The notes: generated from the letters alone by a model not told the origin. DNA of 64,000 bases from Thalassospira lucentensis MCCC 1A00383 = DSM 14000 (GCF_000421265.1 NZ_ATWN01000011.1:1-64000); one strand, 5' to 3'; positions 8,895 to 17,695 are shown, numbered from the stretch's first letter. A program made the numbers and translations.

Positions 8895-8927
8895 AATTCC
8901 GAAAAGTTCAACACATACTGCCCGCCC

Positions 8928-10130
8928 CTAAACGGCCAAAGCGGCAAGCAAGTCTTCTTTAAGGTCGTCGACATCTTCTAGGCCGACCGAAAGGCGCAGC
9001 ATGCCTTCGGTAATGCCCATGACCACCTTGTCCTCGGCCGGGACGCGCTGATGCGTTGTCGTCCAAGGATGGGTCGCAAGACTTTTAGCGTCTCCGAGGT
9101 TGTTGGAGATATCAATCAGCTTGAGGTTATCAAGCAGCGAAAACGCCGCCGCCTTGCCCCCTGCAAGTTCGACCGCAATAAGCCCGCCACCGCGACCTGA
9201 CATTTGTTTCATCGCCAGCTCATGCTGTGGATGGCTTTTGAGTGCTGGATATATAACGCGCGACACACTCGGCTGTTCCGACAGGAATTCGGCCAATGCG
9301 GTTGCATTGCGAATATGTTGATCGACACGCAGGCTCAGCGTTTCAAGCCCCTTAAGCAGAACCCACGCATTGAACGGGCTCATGCTTGGACCGGTGTGGC
9401 GCAGGAATGTTGTCAAATGATCATCATGCCATTCTTTGTCGTTAAACAGAATGGCACCGCCAAGACACCGTCCCTGACCATCAATGTGTTTCGTTGCTGA
9501 ATACACAACAATATCAGCACCAAGTTCCATCGGCTTTTGCAGGACCGGGGTAGCAAAAACGTTGTCGACAACAACCTTTGCCCCAGCCTTATGCGCCAGA
9601 TCGGCAACGAAGGCGATATCAATGACTTCAAGTGTCGGATTGGATGGTGTTTCAAGGAACACGGCATCTGCTGGCTTGGACAATGCCTTTTCCCAAGCGG
9701 CATGGTCAGTGCCATCAACCAGTTCGGTTTCAACACCAAATCGCGGCAAAAGCGTTGTCAAAATGAACTCGCACGACCCAAACAGTGCGCGCGAACCAAC
9801 CACGCGGCCACCGGCCTTGGTGCATGCGATCAACGCATTCCAAACCGCCGACATGCCCGATGCAGTTGCGCGGCAATATTTTGCCCCCTCAATCAGAGCA
9901 AGGCGTTCTTCGAACATCCCGACGGTCGGATTGGCGAAACGTGAATACACAAACCGTTCCGGTCCACTGCCATCAAAGGAGGCCTCAGCCTCGGCAGCAC
10001 TTTCATAAACATATCCGGAATTCATGAAGATGGCCTCAGAGGTCTCGCAGAAACCACTTCGTTCGGTTCCACCCCGGACAGAACGGGTAGCTGCGCGCCA
10101 GTTATCTGAAGCCTTTTTTTCGGTCGTCAT
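8928..10130 (-). CDS. metZ: O-succinylhomoserine sulfhydrylase
   Basis: PLP enzyme of 400 residues of the Cys/Met metabolism family. It makes homocysteine directly from O-succinylhomoserine and sulfide. The PLP-binding lysine is Lys214 in YSATKHIDG, and ETPSNPTLEV and SRFANPTV are typical of the family. The SLATHPWTTTHQR stretch near the C terminus is typical of MetZ rather than MetB. The ATG at 10130 is chosen because AGGAG lies 7 nt before it. Expression is evidently controlled by the SAM-II riboswitch and terminator just upstream, which is consistent with a methionine gene. Confidence 0.94.
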   Translation of the reverse strand: MTTEKKASDNWRAATRSVRGGTERSGFCETSEAIFMNSGYVYESAAEAEASFDGSGPERFVYSRFANPTVGMFEERLALIEGAKYCRATASGMSAVWNALIACTKAGGRVVGSRALFGSCEFILTTLLPRFGVETELVDGTDHAAWEKALSKPADAVFLETPSNPTLEVIDIAFVADLAHKAGAKVVVDNVFATPVLQKPMELGADIVVYSATKHIDGQGRCLGGAILFNDKEWHDDHLTTFLRHTGPSMSPFNAWVLLKGLETLSLRVDQHIRNATALAEFLSEQPSVSRVIYPALKSHPQHELAMKQMSGRGGGLIAVELAGGKAAAFSLLDNLKLIDISNNLGDAKSLATHPWTTTHQRVPAEDKVVMGITEGMLRLSVGLEDVDDLKEDLLAALAV

Positions 10131-10174
10131 CGTCTTGCTCCTACATGCCCGGTCATATTGGTATGATCCGGACA

Positions 10175-10208
10175 CAAAAAAACCCTGACCGGCATGAATG
10201 GGTCAGGG
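10175..10208 (-). terminator. Terminator between SAM-II riboswitch and metZ
   Basis: On the minus strand CCCTGACC and GGTCAGGG form a perfect 8-bp stem with a 10-nt loop followed by seven T residues. It lies after the riboswitch and about 45 nt before the metZ start, so it can act as an attenuator. Confidence 0.85.
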
Positions 10209-10222
10209 CCGAAGCCATGTAT

Positions 10223-10278
10223 CCCCTCTTTAGCGATTTTTTACGTGGTCGCAAGCCGGTCGACAAATCCCACGAAGT
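10223..10278 (-). ncRNA. SAM-II riboswitch
   Basis: On the minus strand the conserved SAM-II blocks appear in order: CGTGG, GATTTG, a CCGGCTTGC segment, CCACG closing the first stem, then an A-rich link and CGCTAAAGAGG forming the pseudoknot. The order, spacing and sequence match the alphaproteobacterial SAM-II consensus as I recall it. It binds S-adenosylmethionine and turns off methionine genes. It begins a few nt after a good promoter and precedes metZ. Confidence 0.92.
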
Positions 10279-10284
10279 GCGCAG

Positions 10285-10313
10285 ACGATACGACCAGACT
10301 TTCGTAAGGTCAA
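10285..10313 (-). promoter_or_regulatory. metZ promoter
   Basis: TTGACC (10308-10313) and TATCGT (10285-10290) on the minus strand are spaced 17 nt. The predicted start of transcription lies immediately before the SAM-II aptamer. Confidence 0.65.
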
Positions 10314-10500
10314 GAACCTCTGACTGCTCAATTTTGCGCAGAGGCATGTCAGATAGCAAAGTAACCGGCTAACAAACGGTTCACGCAATGGTGAAAGCAG
10401 TTCAGAAGCCACGGACAAGATTTCGTTCTAATCTGCTGGAAATTAATGCAATCCTGTATTTGAGGTTTTGCGCCCCAGTTTATGCAAATGCGTGAAACGA

Positions 10501-11295
10501 ATGACCAAGACCAGCTCAATGGCGTCTGATTTGACCGATAAAAAATCCACCCAAACCCCAGCCCCCCAATCTGGTGCAAAACCAATTTGGCGCAAACTAT
10601 GGCCTGTTGCGGTCTTGCTTGCAGGATTGGTCTTTGCCTGGTCTGCTGGGGTTCTTGATTTTCTGTCATTTGATACTCTGCGCGAAAACCGCGATATTTT
10701 GCGTGACTTTGTCACCAGTAATCCAGTTTCAAGCGTCATAACGTTTATGGCTATTTATGCTGTTTCGGTCGCACTTTCCTTGCCAATCGGATCTCTTTTG
10801 ACGATTGCGGGCGGCTTTATGTTTGGTGTCTGGCTTGGCACCGCCTATGTCGTGATCGCAGCAACCCTTGGCGCGGTCATTGTTTATCTTGCGGCACGCT
10901 ATGCGCTTTATGATCTGATGCATGCCAAGGCAGGCAACGCCATCCGCAAGATGGAAAAGGGCTTTGCCGAAGATGCCTTAAGCTATCTTATGGTCCTGCG
11001 TCTAATCCCGATCTTCCCGTTCTGGCTGGTGAACCTCGTTCCGGCCCTTTTGGGCGTCAAAATACGATCCTTTGTGCTCGGTACGATCGTTGGCATCATT
11101 CCCGGCACATTTGTTTATGTGTCAATCGGTGATGGGTTGGGTGCACTGTTTGATCAGGGCAAAACACCCGATCTGGGTGTTATCTTCGAACCCCGAATTC
11201 TAACCCCAATCATTGGCCTTGCCGTTTTGGCAATGTTGCCCGTTGCCTATAAAAAACTCCGAAAAAACAAGAACAGGGTCCCATCCAATGAGTGA
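10501..11295 (+). CDS. TVP38/TMEM64 family (VTT domain) membrane protein
   Basis: Inner-membrane protein of about 264 residues with 5-6 hydrophobic segments and the VTT/DedA-like core: SLPIGSLLTIAGGFMFG, YLAARYALYD and the LRLIPIFPFWLVNLVPALLG region. VTT proteins are linked to lipid scrambling and membrane homeostasis; the role of this one is unknown. The start is uncertain; ATG 10501 is used, with ATG 10519 and an upstream TTG as alternatives. Its last 8 nt overlap the start of the flavin oxidoreductase gene, so translation of the two is coupled. This pairing recurs in other bacteria. Confidence 0.88.
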   Translation: MTKTSSMASDLTDKKSTQTPAPQSGAKPIWRKLWPVAVLLAGLVFAWSAGVLDFLSFDTLRENRDILRDFVTSNPVSSVITFMAIYAVSVALSLPIGSLLTIAGGFMFGVWLGTAYVVIAATLGAVIVYLAARYALYDLMHAKAGNAIRKMEKGFAEDALSYLMVLRLIPIFPFWLVNLVPALLGVKIRSFVLGTIVGIIPGTFVYVSIGDGLGALFDQGKTPDLGVIFEPRILTPIIGLAVLAMLPVAYKKLRKNKNRVPSNE

Positions 11296-12715
11296 TGTCA
11301 TCAAAACCGATATCTGTGTCATTGGGGCAGGGTCTGGCGGGCTTTCAGTTGCCGCCGGTGCCGTGCAAATGGGAGCAGGTGTCGTCCTTATTGAAAAGAG
11401 CAAAATGGGCGGCGATTGCCTCAATACCGGGTGTATTCCGTCAAAGGCGCTGCTGGCAGCCGGTCACGCTGCACATAATGTCAGAACCGCATCGCGATTT
11501 GGCGTTTCGACCGGACCAGTCGACGTTGATTTCGCCAGGGCAATGGATCATGTGCACAGCGTGATCGCCGGAATTGCTCCGCATGATTCGGTTGCACGGT
11601 TCGAAGAACTTGGATGCACCGTCATTCAGGGCGAAGCAAAATTCACCTCCCCACGTGAACTCGTTGCCGATGGCAAAACCATTCAAGCCAAGCGATTTGT
11701 CATTGCCACAGGATCACGTGCGGCCATTCCGCCAATCGACGGATTGGAAAACGTTTCCTACCTTACCAATGAAACCATCTTTGAGACCAAAACATGCCCG
11801 GATCATTTGATCATCATCGGTGGTGGCCCCATCGGTCTTGAAATGGCGCAGGCCCATCGGCAACTGGGCGCAAAGGTCACCATCATTGAGATGATGACGA
11901 TCCTGCCCAAAGACGATCATGATATGGTTGATGTGGTCCGTACCGAGATTGAAGCATCGGGGATCAGCCTTTACGAAAACGCCAAAACCCGGCAGGTCGA
12001 ATTGAACGGCGATCAAATCCGTGTCGTGATCGAACAAAACGGTGCCAATATCACCATCGAAGGCAGCCACCTGTTACTGGCAACAGGACGTGCGCCAAAC
12101 GTTGAGAACCTTGGCCTTGATGATGCCGGCGTTGCTTTTGACCAACGGGGTATTGAGGTTGATGCGCGCTTACGCACAACAAACCGGAAAATATTTGCTA
12201 TCGGCGATGTTACAGGCGGACTGCAATTTACCCATATGGCGGGATATGACGCTGGCATTGTCATTCGCAATGCCCTCTTCCGTTTACCCGCAAAGGTTAA
12301 CCACAGTGCGGTGCCGTGGGTGACTTATACCAGCCCGGAACTTGCCCAAGTGGGTCTGAATGAAACAGCTGCACGTGAAAAATTTGGCGATAACATTCGG
12401 GTTGTAACTTGGGACTACGCAGAAAATGACCGCGCGCGGGCCGAAGATGCGACAATCGGCTTTATCAAAGTCATCACCACCCCGAAGGGTCGCATTCTTG
12501 GGGCTGGCATTGTCGGGCGTCAGGCCGGGGAATTGATTGGCATCTGGACGTTGGCGATTTCACAAAAAATGAAAATAGGTGCAATGGCTGGCGTTATTGC
12601 CCCTTACCCAACCCTTGGCGAGCTTTCAAAACGTGTTGCCGGTGCTTGGTATACGCCCAGCCTGTTTAGCGACAGAACGCGCAAGATTGTTCGGCTCCTG
12701 TTGAAGCTTGGATAA
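11288..12715 (+). CDS. FAD-dependent disulfide oxidoreductase (mercuric reductase-like)
   Basis: Flavoprotein of 475 residues of the pyridine nucleotide-disulfide oxidoreductase class I family. It has a dinucleotide fold GAGSGG at 14-19, the redox pair Cys44/Cys49 in GGDCLNTGCIPSK, a second Rossmann fold IIGGGPIGLEMA and the FAD motif FAIGDV. The C-terminal dimer domain reads IAPYPTLGE and lacks the His of the His-Glu dyad of lipoamide dehydrogenase. The N-terminal MerA metal domain and C-terminal Cys pair are also missing. It is therefore a distinct subgroup with unknown electron acceptor. It overlaps the TVP38 gene, suggesting a shared membrane redox function. Confidence 0.9.
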   Translation: MSDVIKTDICVIGAGSGGLSVAAGAVQMGAGVVLIEKSKMGGDCLNTGCIPSKALLAAGHAAHNVRTASRFGVSTGPVDVDFARAMDHVHSVIAGIAPHDSVARFEELGCTVIQGEAKFTSPRELVADGKTIQAKRFVIATGSRAAIPPIDGLENVSYLTNETIFETKTCPDHLIIIGGGPIGLEMAQAHRQLGAKVTIIEMMTILPKDDHDMVDVVRTEIEASGISLYENAKTRQVELNGDQIRVVIEQNGANITIEGSHLLLATGRAPNVENLGLDDAGVAFDQRGIEVDARLRTTNRKIFAIGDVTGGLQFTHMAGYDAGIVIRNALFRLPAKVNHSAVPWVTYTSPELAQVGLNETAAREKFGDNIRVVTWDYAENDRARAEDATIGFIKVITTPKGRILGAGIVGRQAGELIGIWTLAISQKMKIGAMAGVIAPYPTLGELSKRVAGAWYTPSLFSDRTRKIVRLLLKLG

Positions 12716-12781
12716 AGCACTGTTTGTCTCCAGGTTTCTGTATCTCTGTACATTTTTGATCGTCTCTGGCTAACATTCCCT

Positions 12782-14254
12782 ATGGAAAGACCGCATCTTA
12801 AACTGCCCCCATGGGCCAAATCGCTGTCGGCACGCTTGCTCGTGCTGACGGTCAGTTTTGTGATGCTCGCAGAAGTCTTCGTTTTTGCCCCGTCGGTTGC
12901 ACGTTTTCGCATCGACTGGCTAGAAGCCCATCTTGATTCCGCGTATCTGGCCGCCCTTGCGCTGGAGGCAACCCCCGATCAAATGATCCCCGATGATCTG
13001 GAAAAAGAACTGCTGTCCAATGCCGGGATCGAAGCCGTCATCCTGCGGCGCGAAGATCGTAAATTGCTGCTGCAGCGTGACGACATGCCCGCAAAGATCG
13101 ACAAGGATGTCGATTTGACCAGCTTTTCCATTCCGATGGCCTTGCTCGAAGGGTTTTCCACCCTGACCCAAACCGGTAACCGGATGCTGCGTGTTATCGG
13201 CATGCCGTCCATGGCCCCGACTTTCGAAATCGAGATCCTGGTTCATGAGAAAACCCTGACTGAGGCAATGCGCGATTTTGGCTGGCGGGTCATGGGATTG
13301 TCTTTGATGATTTCGTTCTTTACCGCCGGGCTGGTTTATTTTGCGCTTAATCGCATGATGGTCCTGCCAATGCGAACATTAACCCGCGACATGATCCGTT
13401 TTCGTGAAACGCCGCAGGACAAAAATGCTGTTATCGATCCGGGTCATCGGGATGACGAAATCGGTGTCGCCCGTCAGGAACTGGCAAGTATGCAGCAAGA
13501 CCTGCAAGCCATGCTTAATCAACGAAGAAGACTCGCAGCACTCGGCACGGCGGCCACAAAGATCAGCCATGATCTGCGTAACGCATTGGCCACATCCATG
13601 TTGATGACCGAACAGCTCGCCAAAAGTCAGGATGACGAAGTCCGCGCGGTTGTGCCACGCTTGTTGTCATCGATGGAAAGGGCGGTCTACATCAGCGAAC
13701 AGACATTGTCCTTTGCGCGTGAAACTCCGCCACCGCGTGATTTGGTGAAATTCACACTTGTCGAACTGATCGAAGAAATCCGCGATCAGATTTTGCTGCA
13801 AAAATCCGACCCACTTTTGGACGGCGCAGCCGAGAGTGAAACGAAACTGTCGCTGCCGTGCACGGCACAGATCGAAATTGATCTGCCCAATGATGTCATG
13901 CTTGAAGCAGATTATGACATGCTGTTTCGCGCCTTTAGCAATCTGATGCGCAACCCGCTAGAAGCTGGAGCCAACACTGTATGGGTGTCGGTCCAAAAGG
14001 TACACGGTAACAGTCAATCCATCCAAGACGGCCATTTCATTGAGGTTTTGATCTCTGATAACGGACCTGGATTGGCCGAGAAGGCGATCAAGAACCTGTT
14101 CATCCCGTTTGCAGCCAGCGGTCGCCAAGGGGGCACTGGACTTGGTCTTGCCATCGCACGGGAATTGATCGCTGTTCACAACGGCGATCTTCGTCTTGCG
14201 GCAACAGGACCAGATGGCGCGATATTCTGTGTGAAACTGCCGGTTTCTTCCTGA
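12782..14254 (+). CDS. Sensor histidine kinase
   Basis: Membrane kinase of 490 residues. Transmembrane segments lie at about 18-38 and 169-190 and bracket a ~130-residue periplasmic sensor region. A HAMP linker follows (about 190-245), then the dimerisation/phosphoacceptor helix with His263 in KISHDLRNALA, and an ATPase domain with NLMRNPLEAGA, DNGPGL and GGTGLGLAIA. No response regulator gene is adjacent, so it is an orphan here and its partner and signal are unknown. It starts 66 nt after the oxidoreductase without a clear ribosome site. Confidence 0.92.
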   Translation: MERPHLKLPPWAKSLSARLLVLTVSFVMLAEVFVFAPSVARFRIDWLEAHLDSAYLAALALEATPDQMIPDDLEKELLSNAGIEAVILRREDRKLLLQRDDMPAKIDKDVDLTSFSIPMALLEGFSTLTQTGNRMLRVIGMPSMAPTFEIEILVHEKTLTEAMRDFGWRVMGLSLMISFFTAGLVYFALNRMMVLPMRTLTRDMIRFRETPQDKNAVIDPGHRDDEIGVARQELASMQQDLQAMLNQRRRLAALGTAATKISHDLRNALATSMLMTEQLAKSQDDEVRAVVPRLLSSMERAVYISEQTLSFARETPPPRDLVKFTLVELIEEIRDQILLQKSDPLLDGAAESETKLSLPCTAQIEIDLPNDVMLEADYDMLFRAFSNLMRNPLEAGANTVWVSVQKVHGNSQSIQDGHFIEVLISDNGPGLAEKAIKNLFIPFAASGRQGGTGLGLAIARELIAVHNGDLRLAATGPDGAIFCVKLPVSS

Positions 14255-14363
14255 TTTTTGTGGTGCAGCCAATCGTACCACACAGGATTAATAGCTTTAA
14301 ACTATCATAATTTAAATAATATTCGATTTTACCTTTTGTGACTGATTTGGCACCTTGGTTTTA

Positions 14364-14426
14364 AGGCGATGCCGGGCCAAAATCCCGATCCCCGATCCGC
14401 TCCTGACCCGAGGTCCGGTATCGCCT
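14364..14426. repeat. Long stem-loop between convergent genes
   Basis: AGGCGATGCCGG (14364-14375) pairs with CCGGTATCGCCT (14415-14426), 12 bp with one G-U pair, around a C-rich 39-nt loop. No T-run follows on either strand. It lies in the 223-nt gap between the kinase and tag. It could be a shared transcript-end structure or a copy of a dispersed repeat. Confidence 0.5.
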
Positions 14427-14477
14427 GACTTACTTTCCCTCAGCCATACCACCCAACGAAATCATCCCCGCACGCCA

Positions 14478-15086
14478 TCAGACCGGACGCACAAACGAAC
14501 GTCGAATATCGTCGATTACGGGTCGTAAAAAACACCCATCCGCATGATCATTGATCAGTCCCATGGCTTGCATGAAGGCAAAGACGGTGGTTGGACCAAC
14601 AAATTTCCATCCGCGCTTTTTTAAATCCTTGGACAAGGCAATGGATGTTGGGGACGTCGACATCGTTTGTGGAATGGCAACCTCATCAGCGTCTGGTTCA
14701 AATCGCCAGAAATAGGCTGCCAGTGATCCTTCGCGTTCGATCATTTCACAGGCGCGTTTGGCATTATTGATGGCCGCTTCGATCTTGCCGCGATGTCGAA
14801 TGATACCTGCATCTTGCAACAATCGTTCGACATCTTTGTCATCAAACGCTGCAAGCTTGTGAAAATCAAAACCCTCAAACGCCGCGCGAAAGTTCTCACG
14901 TTTGGTCAGGATCGTGCGCCAGCTTAATCCCGACTGAAATCCTTCCAGACAGATTTTCTCAAACAGCCGCCGGTCATCGGTTACCGGAAAGCCCCATTCC
15001 GTGTCGTGATAAGCGTTGAATTCCGGCGCAGAATCGCACCATGCACAACGGCACTTTCCGTCCGCACCGATTGTTGTTTTGCTCAT
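14478..15086 (-). CDS. tag: DNA-3-methyladenine glycosylase I
   Basis: Base-excision repair enzyme of 202 residues that removes 3-methyladenine from alkylated DNA. The family signature is clear: CAWC near the N terminus, YHDTEWGFP with His27, LFEKICLEGFQSGLSW, and GWKFVGPTTVFAFMQAMG. The late NDHADGC supplies the His and Cys that complete the Tag zinc site. It begins 3 nt after the YciI-like gene, which is itself downstream of a TetR gene, so the three look like one operon. Confidence 0.94.
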   Translation of the reverse strand: MSKTTIGADGKCRCAWCDSAPEFNAYHDTEWGFPVTDDRRLFEKICLEGFQSGLSWRTILTKRENFRAAFEGFDFHKLAAFDDKDVERLLQDAGIIRHRGKIEAAINNAKRACEMIEREGSLAAYFWRFEPDADEVAIPQTMSTSPTSIALSKDLKKRGWKFVGPTTVFAFMQAMGLINDHADGCFLRPVIDDIRRSFVRPV

Positions 15087-15089
15087 GAC

Positions 15090-15377
15090 TCACCCCATCA
15101 GAAAGTTAAGGCGTTCATCTGCCCGCGCCGGTGTGATCTCAAGAATTTCCGCCGTTACAATCCCTTCAACAACAAACGGATCATTCTTGACGCGGGCTTC
15201 AAGCGCATCGCGCGCTATAGCATGTGCAAGGATCGCACCGCCCATATTGGGCTGCAAACTTCCCACCATAAGAAACACCCCGTCATCAAACCCCTGCTTG
15301 ATCCAGGCCTTATGCCCATCCATGAATTCGGGCGCCCTTGCACGGTGCTCCGCAAACCTCAAAAAGACAGTGAACAT
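15090..15377 (-). CDS. YciI-like protein
   Basis: Small 95-residue protein of the YciI/YCII ferredoxin-like fold, related to muconolactone-isomerase-like dimeric alpha-beta barrels. The domain covers nearly the whole chain: an N-terminal MFTVFLRF strand, HKAWIKQGFDDGVFLMVGSL, and the C-terminal DPFVVEGIVTAEILEI. The biochemical role is not known for most members. It lies between a TetR gene (60 nt upstream) and tag (3 nt downstream), all on the minus strand. Confidence 0.85.
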   Translation of the reverse strand: MFTVFLRFAEHRARAPEFMDGHKAWIKQGFDDGVFLMVGSLQPNMGGAILAHAIARDALEARVKNDPFVVEGIVTAEILEITPARADERLNFLMG

Positions 15378-15437
15378 GGTTTTCTCCCTGTTTTAATCAT
15401 TAATATCAACGGAATGAGGGTGTGGTGTACAGTTAGG

Positions 15438-16016
15438 TCAGTACTTTCCAATCGACGCTATCTGTTCATCAAGCCAGAGACACATCAGCTCCACTTCGCT
15501 GCGCAAGAAGGCATCATCGTTAAAGGCATTGGCGAGGGTTGCCACACCCTGACTGCGACCAAGAATGTGCATCGCAAGAAAATCTGACCTTCCAGCAAAT
15601 CCCAGCCGCTCGAATTGCCGACTGAGCCAGCTTCGAAACAGGGTAAAGAGCGATGCGGCATCGCTTTGTGCAGCATGGTTCAGTTTCGCCAGCTCTGATG
15701 ACAGCGTTCCAACCGGACACCCGAATTTTCGGATTTTCTCGCCGTTGACGATCAGGATGTGGATGAAACTACGGATGCGGTCCGCCGGGTCACCACCCTC
15801 AATCTCCCAACGATCAAGCATCTGTTCGGTATTGGCCAAACGATGGTTGATAACGCCATCAAGGATGTCGTCCTTGGTTTTGAAATGGTGGTAAAAATTT
15901 CCCCGCGAGATACCGACAGCCAATGCAATATCGGCAAACGAAGTCGCCTCAAACCCCTGTTGATAAAACAGAATATCCGCTGTTTCGATGATCCGGTCCC
16001 GGGTCGCGATAGCCAT
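15438..16016 (-). CDS. TetR family transcriptional regulator
   Basis: Regulator of 192 residues. The N-terminal helix-turn-helix is typical: RDRIIETADILFYQQGFEATS, SFADIALAVGISRGNFYHHF and KTKDDILDGVI. The rest is the helical ligand domain, including FGCPVGTLSSELA, seen in TetR_C proteins. ATG 16016 is preferred over TTG 16034 because AGGA lies 9 nt before it. Two operator-like palindromes with identical spacing lie in its upstream gap, which suggests autoregulation together with the YciI and tag genes. Confidence 0.9.
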   Translation of the reverse strand: MAIATRDRIIETADILFYQQGFEATSFADIALAVGISRGNFYHHFKTKDDILDGVINHRLANTEQMLDRWEIEGGDPADRIRSFIHILIVNGEKIRKFGCPVGTLSSELAKLNHAAQSDAASLFTLFRSWLSRQFERLGFAGRSDFLAMHILGRSQGVATLANAFNDDAFLRSEVELMCLWLDEQIASIGKY

Positions 16017-16092
16017 TCGAAAATTCCTAACCAACTCATACCTGCAATGAGTGCCTGATGCCCTTAACTCACAGTCACCAGCATTACCCGCC

Positions 16093-16108
16093 TAGGACAA
16101 TCGCCCTA
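16093..16108. promoter_or_regulatory. Candidate TetR operator 1
   Basis: TAGG and CCTA are separated by 8 nt. Half-sites and spacing match those of the stronger palindrome at 16115-16138. It lies about 75 nt upstream of the TetR start. Confidence 0.5.
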
Positions 16109-16114
16109 AACGCA

Positions 16115-16138
16115 AAATTAGGTCAAATGTCCTAATTT
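16115..16138. promoter_or_regulatory. Candidate TetR operator 2
   Basis: AAATTAGG and CCTAATTT are perfect 8-bp arms around an 8-nt spacer, a typical size for a TetR operator. It lies about 100 nt upstream of the TetR gene. Confidence 0.6.
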
Positions 16139-16155
16139 GTCAATTCCACATAATG

Positions 16156-16191
16156 AAAGCCTCGTCAGGTAAACTATCTGACGAGGCTTTT
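16156..16191. terminator. Terminator after trkH copy 1
   Basis: AAAGCCTCGTCAG and CTGACGAGGCTTT form a 13-bp perfect stem with a 9-nt loop, 38 nt past the trkH stop on the minus strand. Confidence 0.8.
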
Positions 16192-16228
16192 GATTAATAA
16201 AGACATGATATTTTAAGCTGAAACGGTC

Positions 16229-17695
16229 CTAATCCCGCCAGAAAGCCGGGAACAGCAGCACGAGAACGGTAAAGACTTCCAATCGCCCGATCAGCATCCC
16301 GATCGACATCAACCATTTCGCACCATCGGGCAATGTCGCGAAGTTTCCTGACGGCCCAACAATCGGACCAAGCCCCGGCCCCACATTGGCAATCGCGGTC
16401 CCGGCACTGGAAACAGCCGTGATGAAATCAAGCCCCATTGCACCAAGGCCCGCTGCCAACACGATAAAGCAGAAAACAAACAGAAAGAAGAAGCTCAGGA
16501 CAGATTCAGTAACGTCTTCGGACAGCGGTTTACGGTTATAATAGGCAATGAAAACGCCATGCGGACGTAGCATGTGTGACAGCTGAATTTTTGCGATTTC
16601 ATACAAAACCTGCAGGCGGAAAATCTTCACCCCGCATGTGGTCGATCCGGCACAGCCACCGATAAACATCACAAAGAAAAATACCGTGACAGCAAACGGG
16701 CCCCAAAGTCCGTAATCGGTCGTCGCATAGCCCGTTCCGGTCATGACTGACACAATGTTGAACGACGTATAGCGCAACGCGGTCAGGAATGGCACGGCAT
16801 TGGTTTCCGAATGCCAAAAGGCTAGACCGAGAATGATCGAAGACGCGATGGTGATGAACCAGCGTACCTGACTATCACGAAACAGCGCTCTGCCGCGGCC
16901 GCGCAACATCTGAAGATACAAAATGAATGGCAACGCCCCCGTCGCCATGCCAAGGGTGATGATGACATCAATCGCGGCACTATCGAAATGCCCAACCGAT
17001 GCATCCTTGGTCGAAAACCCGCCAGTGGCAATCGTCGTCATCGCATGGGCAATCGCATCAAATTGCGACATCCCCGCCCACCAAAGCATGATGGCCCAAA
17101 GCGCGGTAAAGCTAAGGTATAGAACCGCAATACCCATGGCAATCTGGGTTGCACGCGGAAAGGCCTTATCGGATTTGTCGGAGTTTTCCATGCGGAAAAG
17201 CTGCATACCACCAACACGCAGCATCGGCATAACGGCAATCGCCATCACAATGATCCCGATCCCGCCAAGCCATTGCAAAAGCGCACGCCACAATAAAATC
17301 CCCTGCGGGGCAGTATCAAGACCGACAATCACCGTCGATCCCGTGGTTGAAATGCCTGACATCGCTTCAAAAAATGCATCGGTGTAGGACATATCAAGAT
17401 CAGAAAAGGCAAACGGCAAGGCCGATGCCGCCGTGAGAACCAGCCAACTTAACGTCGTCAGGATAAAGGCCTGACGCGAGTTGATTTTAAGGTTCTCCAT
17501 CCGGTTCATCATGATCAGCGCGCCGCCCACAAACAGCGATACAAAGGATGCTGCCGAAAACACGAGCCAGTCCGACTGACCATAATAAAGGTCAACCAGT
17601 GCCGGAACGAACATGCCCACTGCCAGCGTACAAAGCAGAATGCCGATGATGAAAAGAATGGGACGGAAATCGATCAATGAAACGCCTCTTGGCAT
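16229..17695 (-). CDS. trkH: TrkH family potassium uptake protein, copy 1
   Basis: Inner-membrane K+ transporter subunit of 488 residues with the four pore-loop repeats of the Trk/Ktr family. Selectivity-filter-like segments are visible: SGISTTGSTV, TTIATGGFST, MTGTGYATTDYG and SSAGTAIANVGPGLG. It normally works with the cytosolic NAD-binding TrkA, which is not in the window. ATG 17695 is used; a TTG at 17677 with AAGAGG upstream is a credible alternative. A paralogue lies 3.3 kb away. Confidence 0.92.
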   Translation of the reverse strand: MPRGVSLIDFRPILFIIGILLCTLAVGMFVPALVDLYYGQSDWLVFSAASFVSLFVGGALIMMNRMENLKINSRQAFILTTLSWLVLTAASALPFAFSDLDMSYTDAFFEAMSGISTTGSTVIVGLDTAPQGILLWRALLQWLGGIGIIVMAIAVMPMLRVGGMQLFRMENSDKSDKAFPRATQIAMGIAVLYLSFTALWAIMLWWAGMSQFDAIAHAMTTIATGGFSTKDASVGHFDSAAIDVIITLGMATGALPFILYLQMLRGRGRALFRDSQVRWFITIASSIILGLAFWHSETNAVPFLTALRYTSFNIVSVMTGTGYATTDYGLWGPFAVTVFFFVMFIGGCAGSTTCGVKIFRLQVLYEIAKIQLSHMLRPHGVFIAYYNRKPLSEDVTESVLSFFFLFVFCFIVLAAGLGAMGLDFITAVSSAGTAIANVGPGLGPIVGPSGNFATLPDGAKWLMSIGMLIGRLEVFTVLVLLFPAFWRD

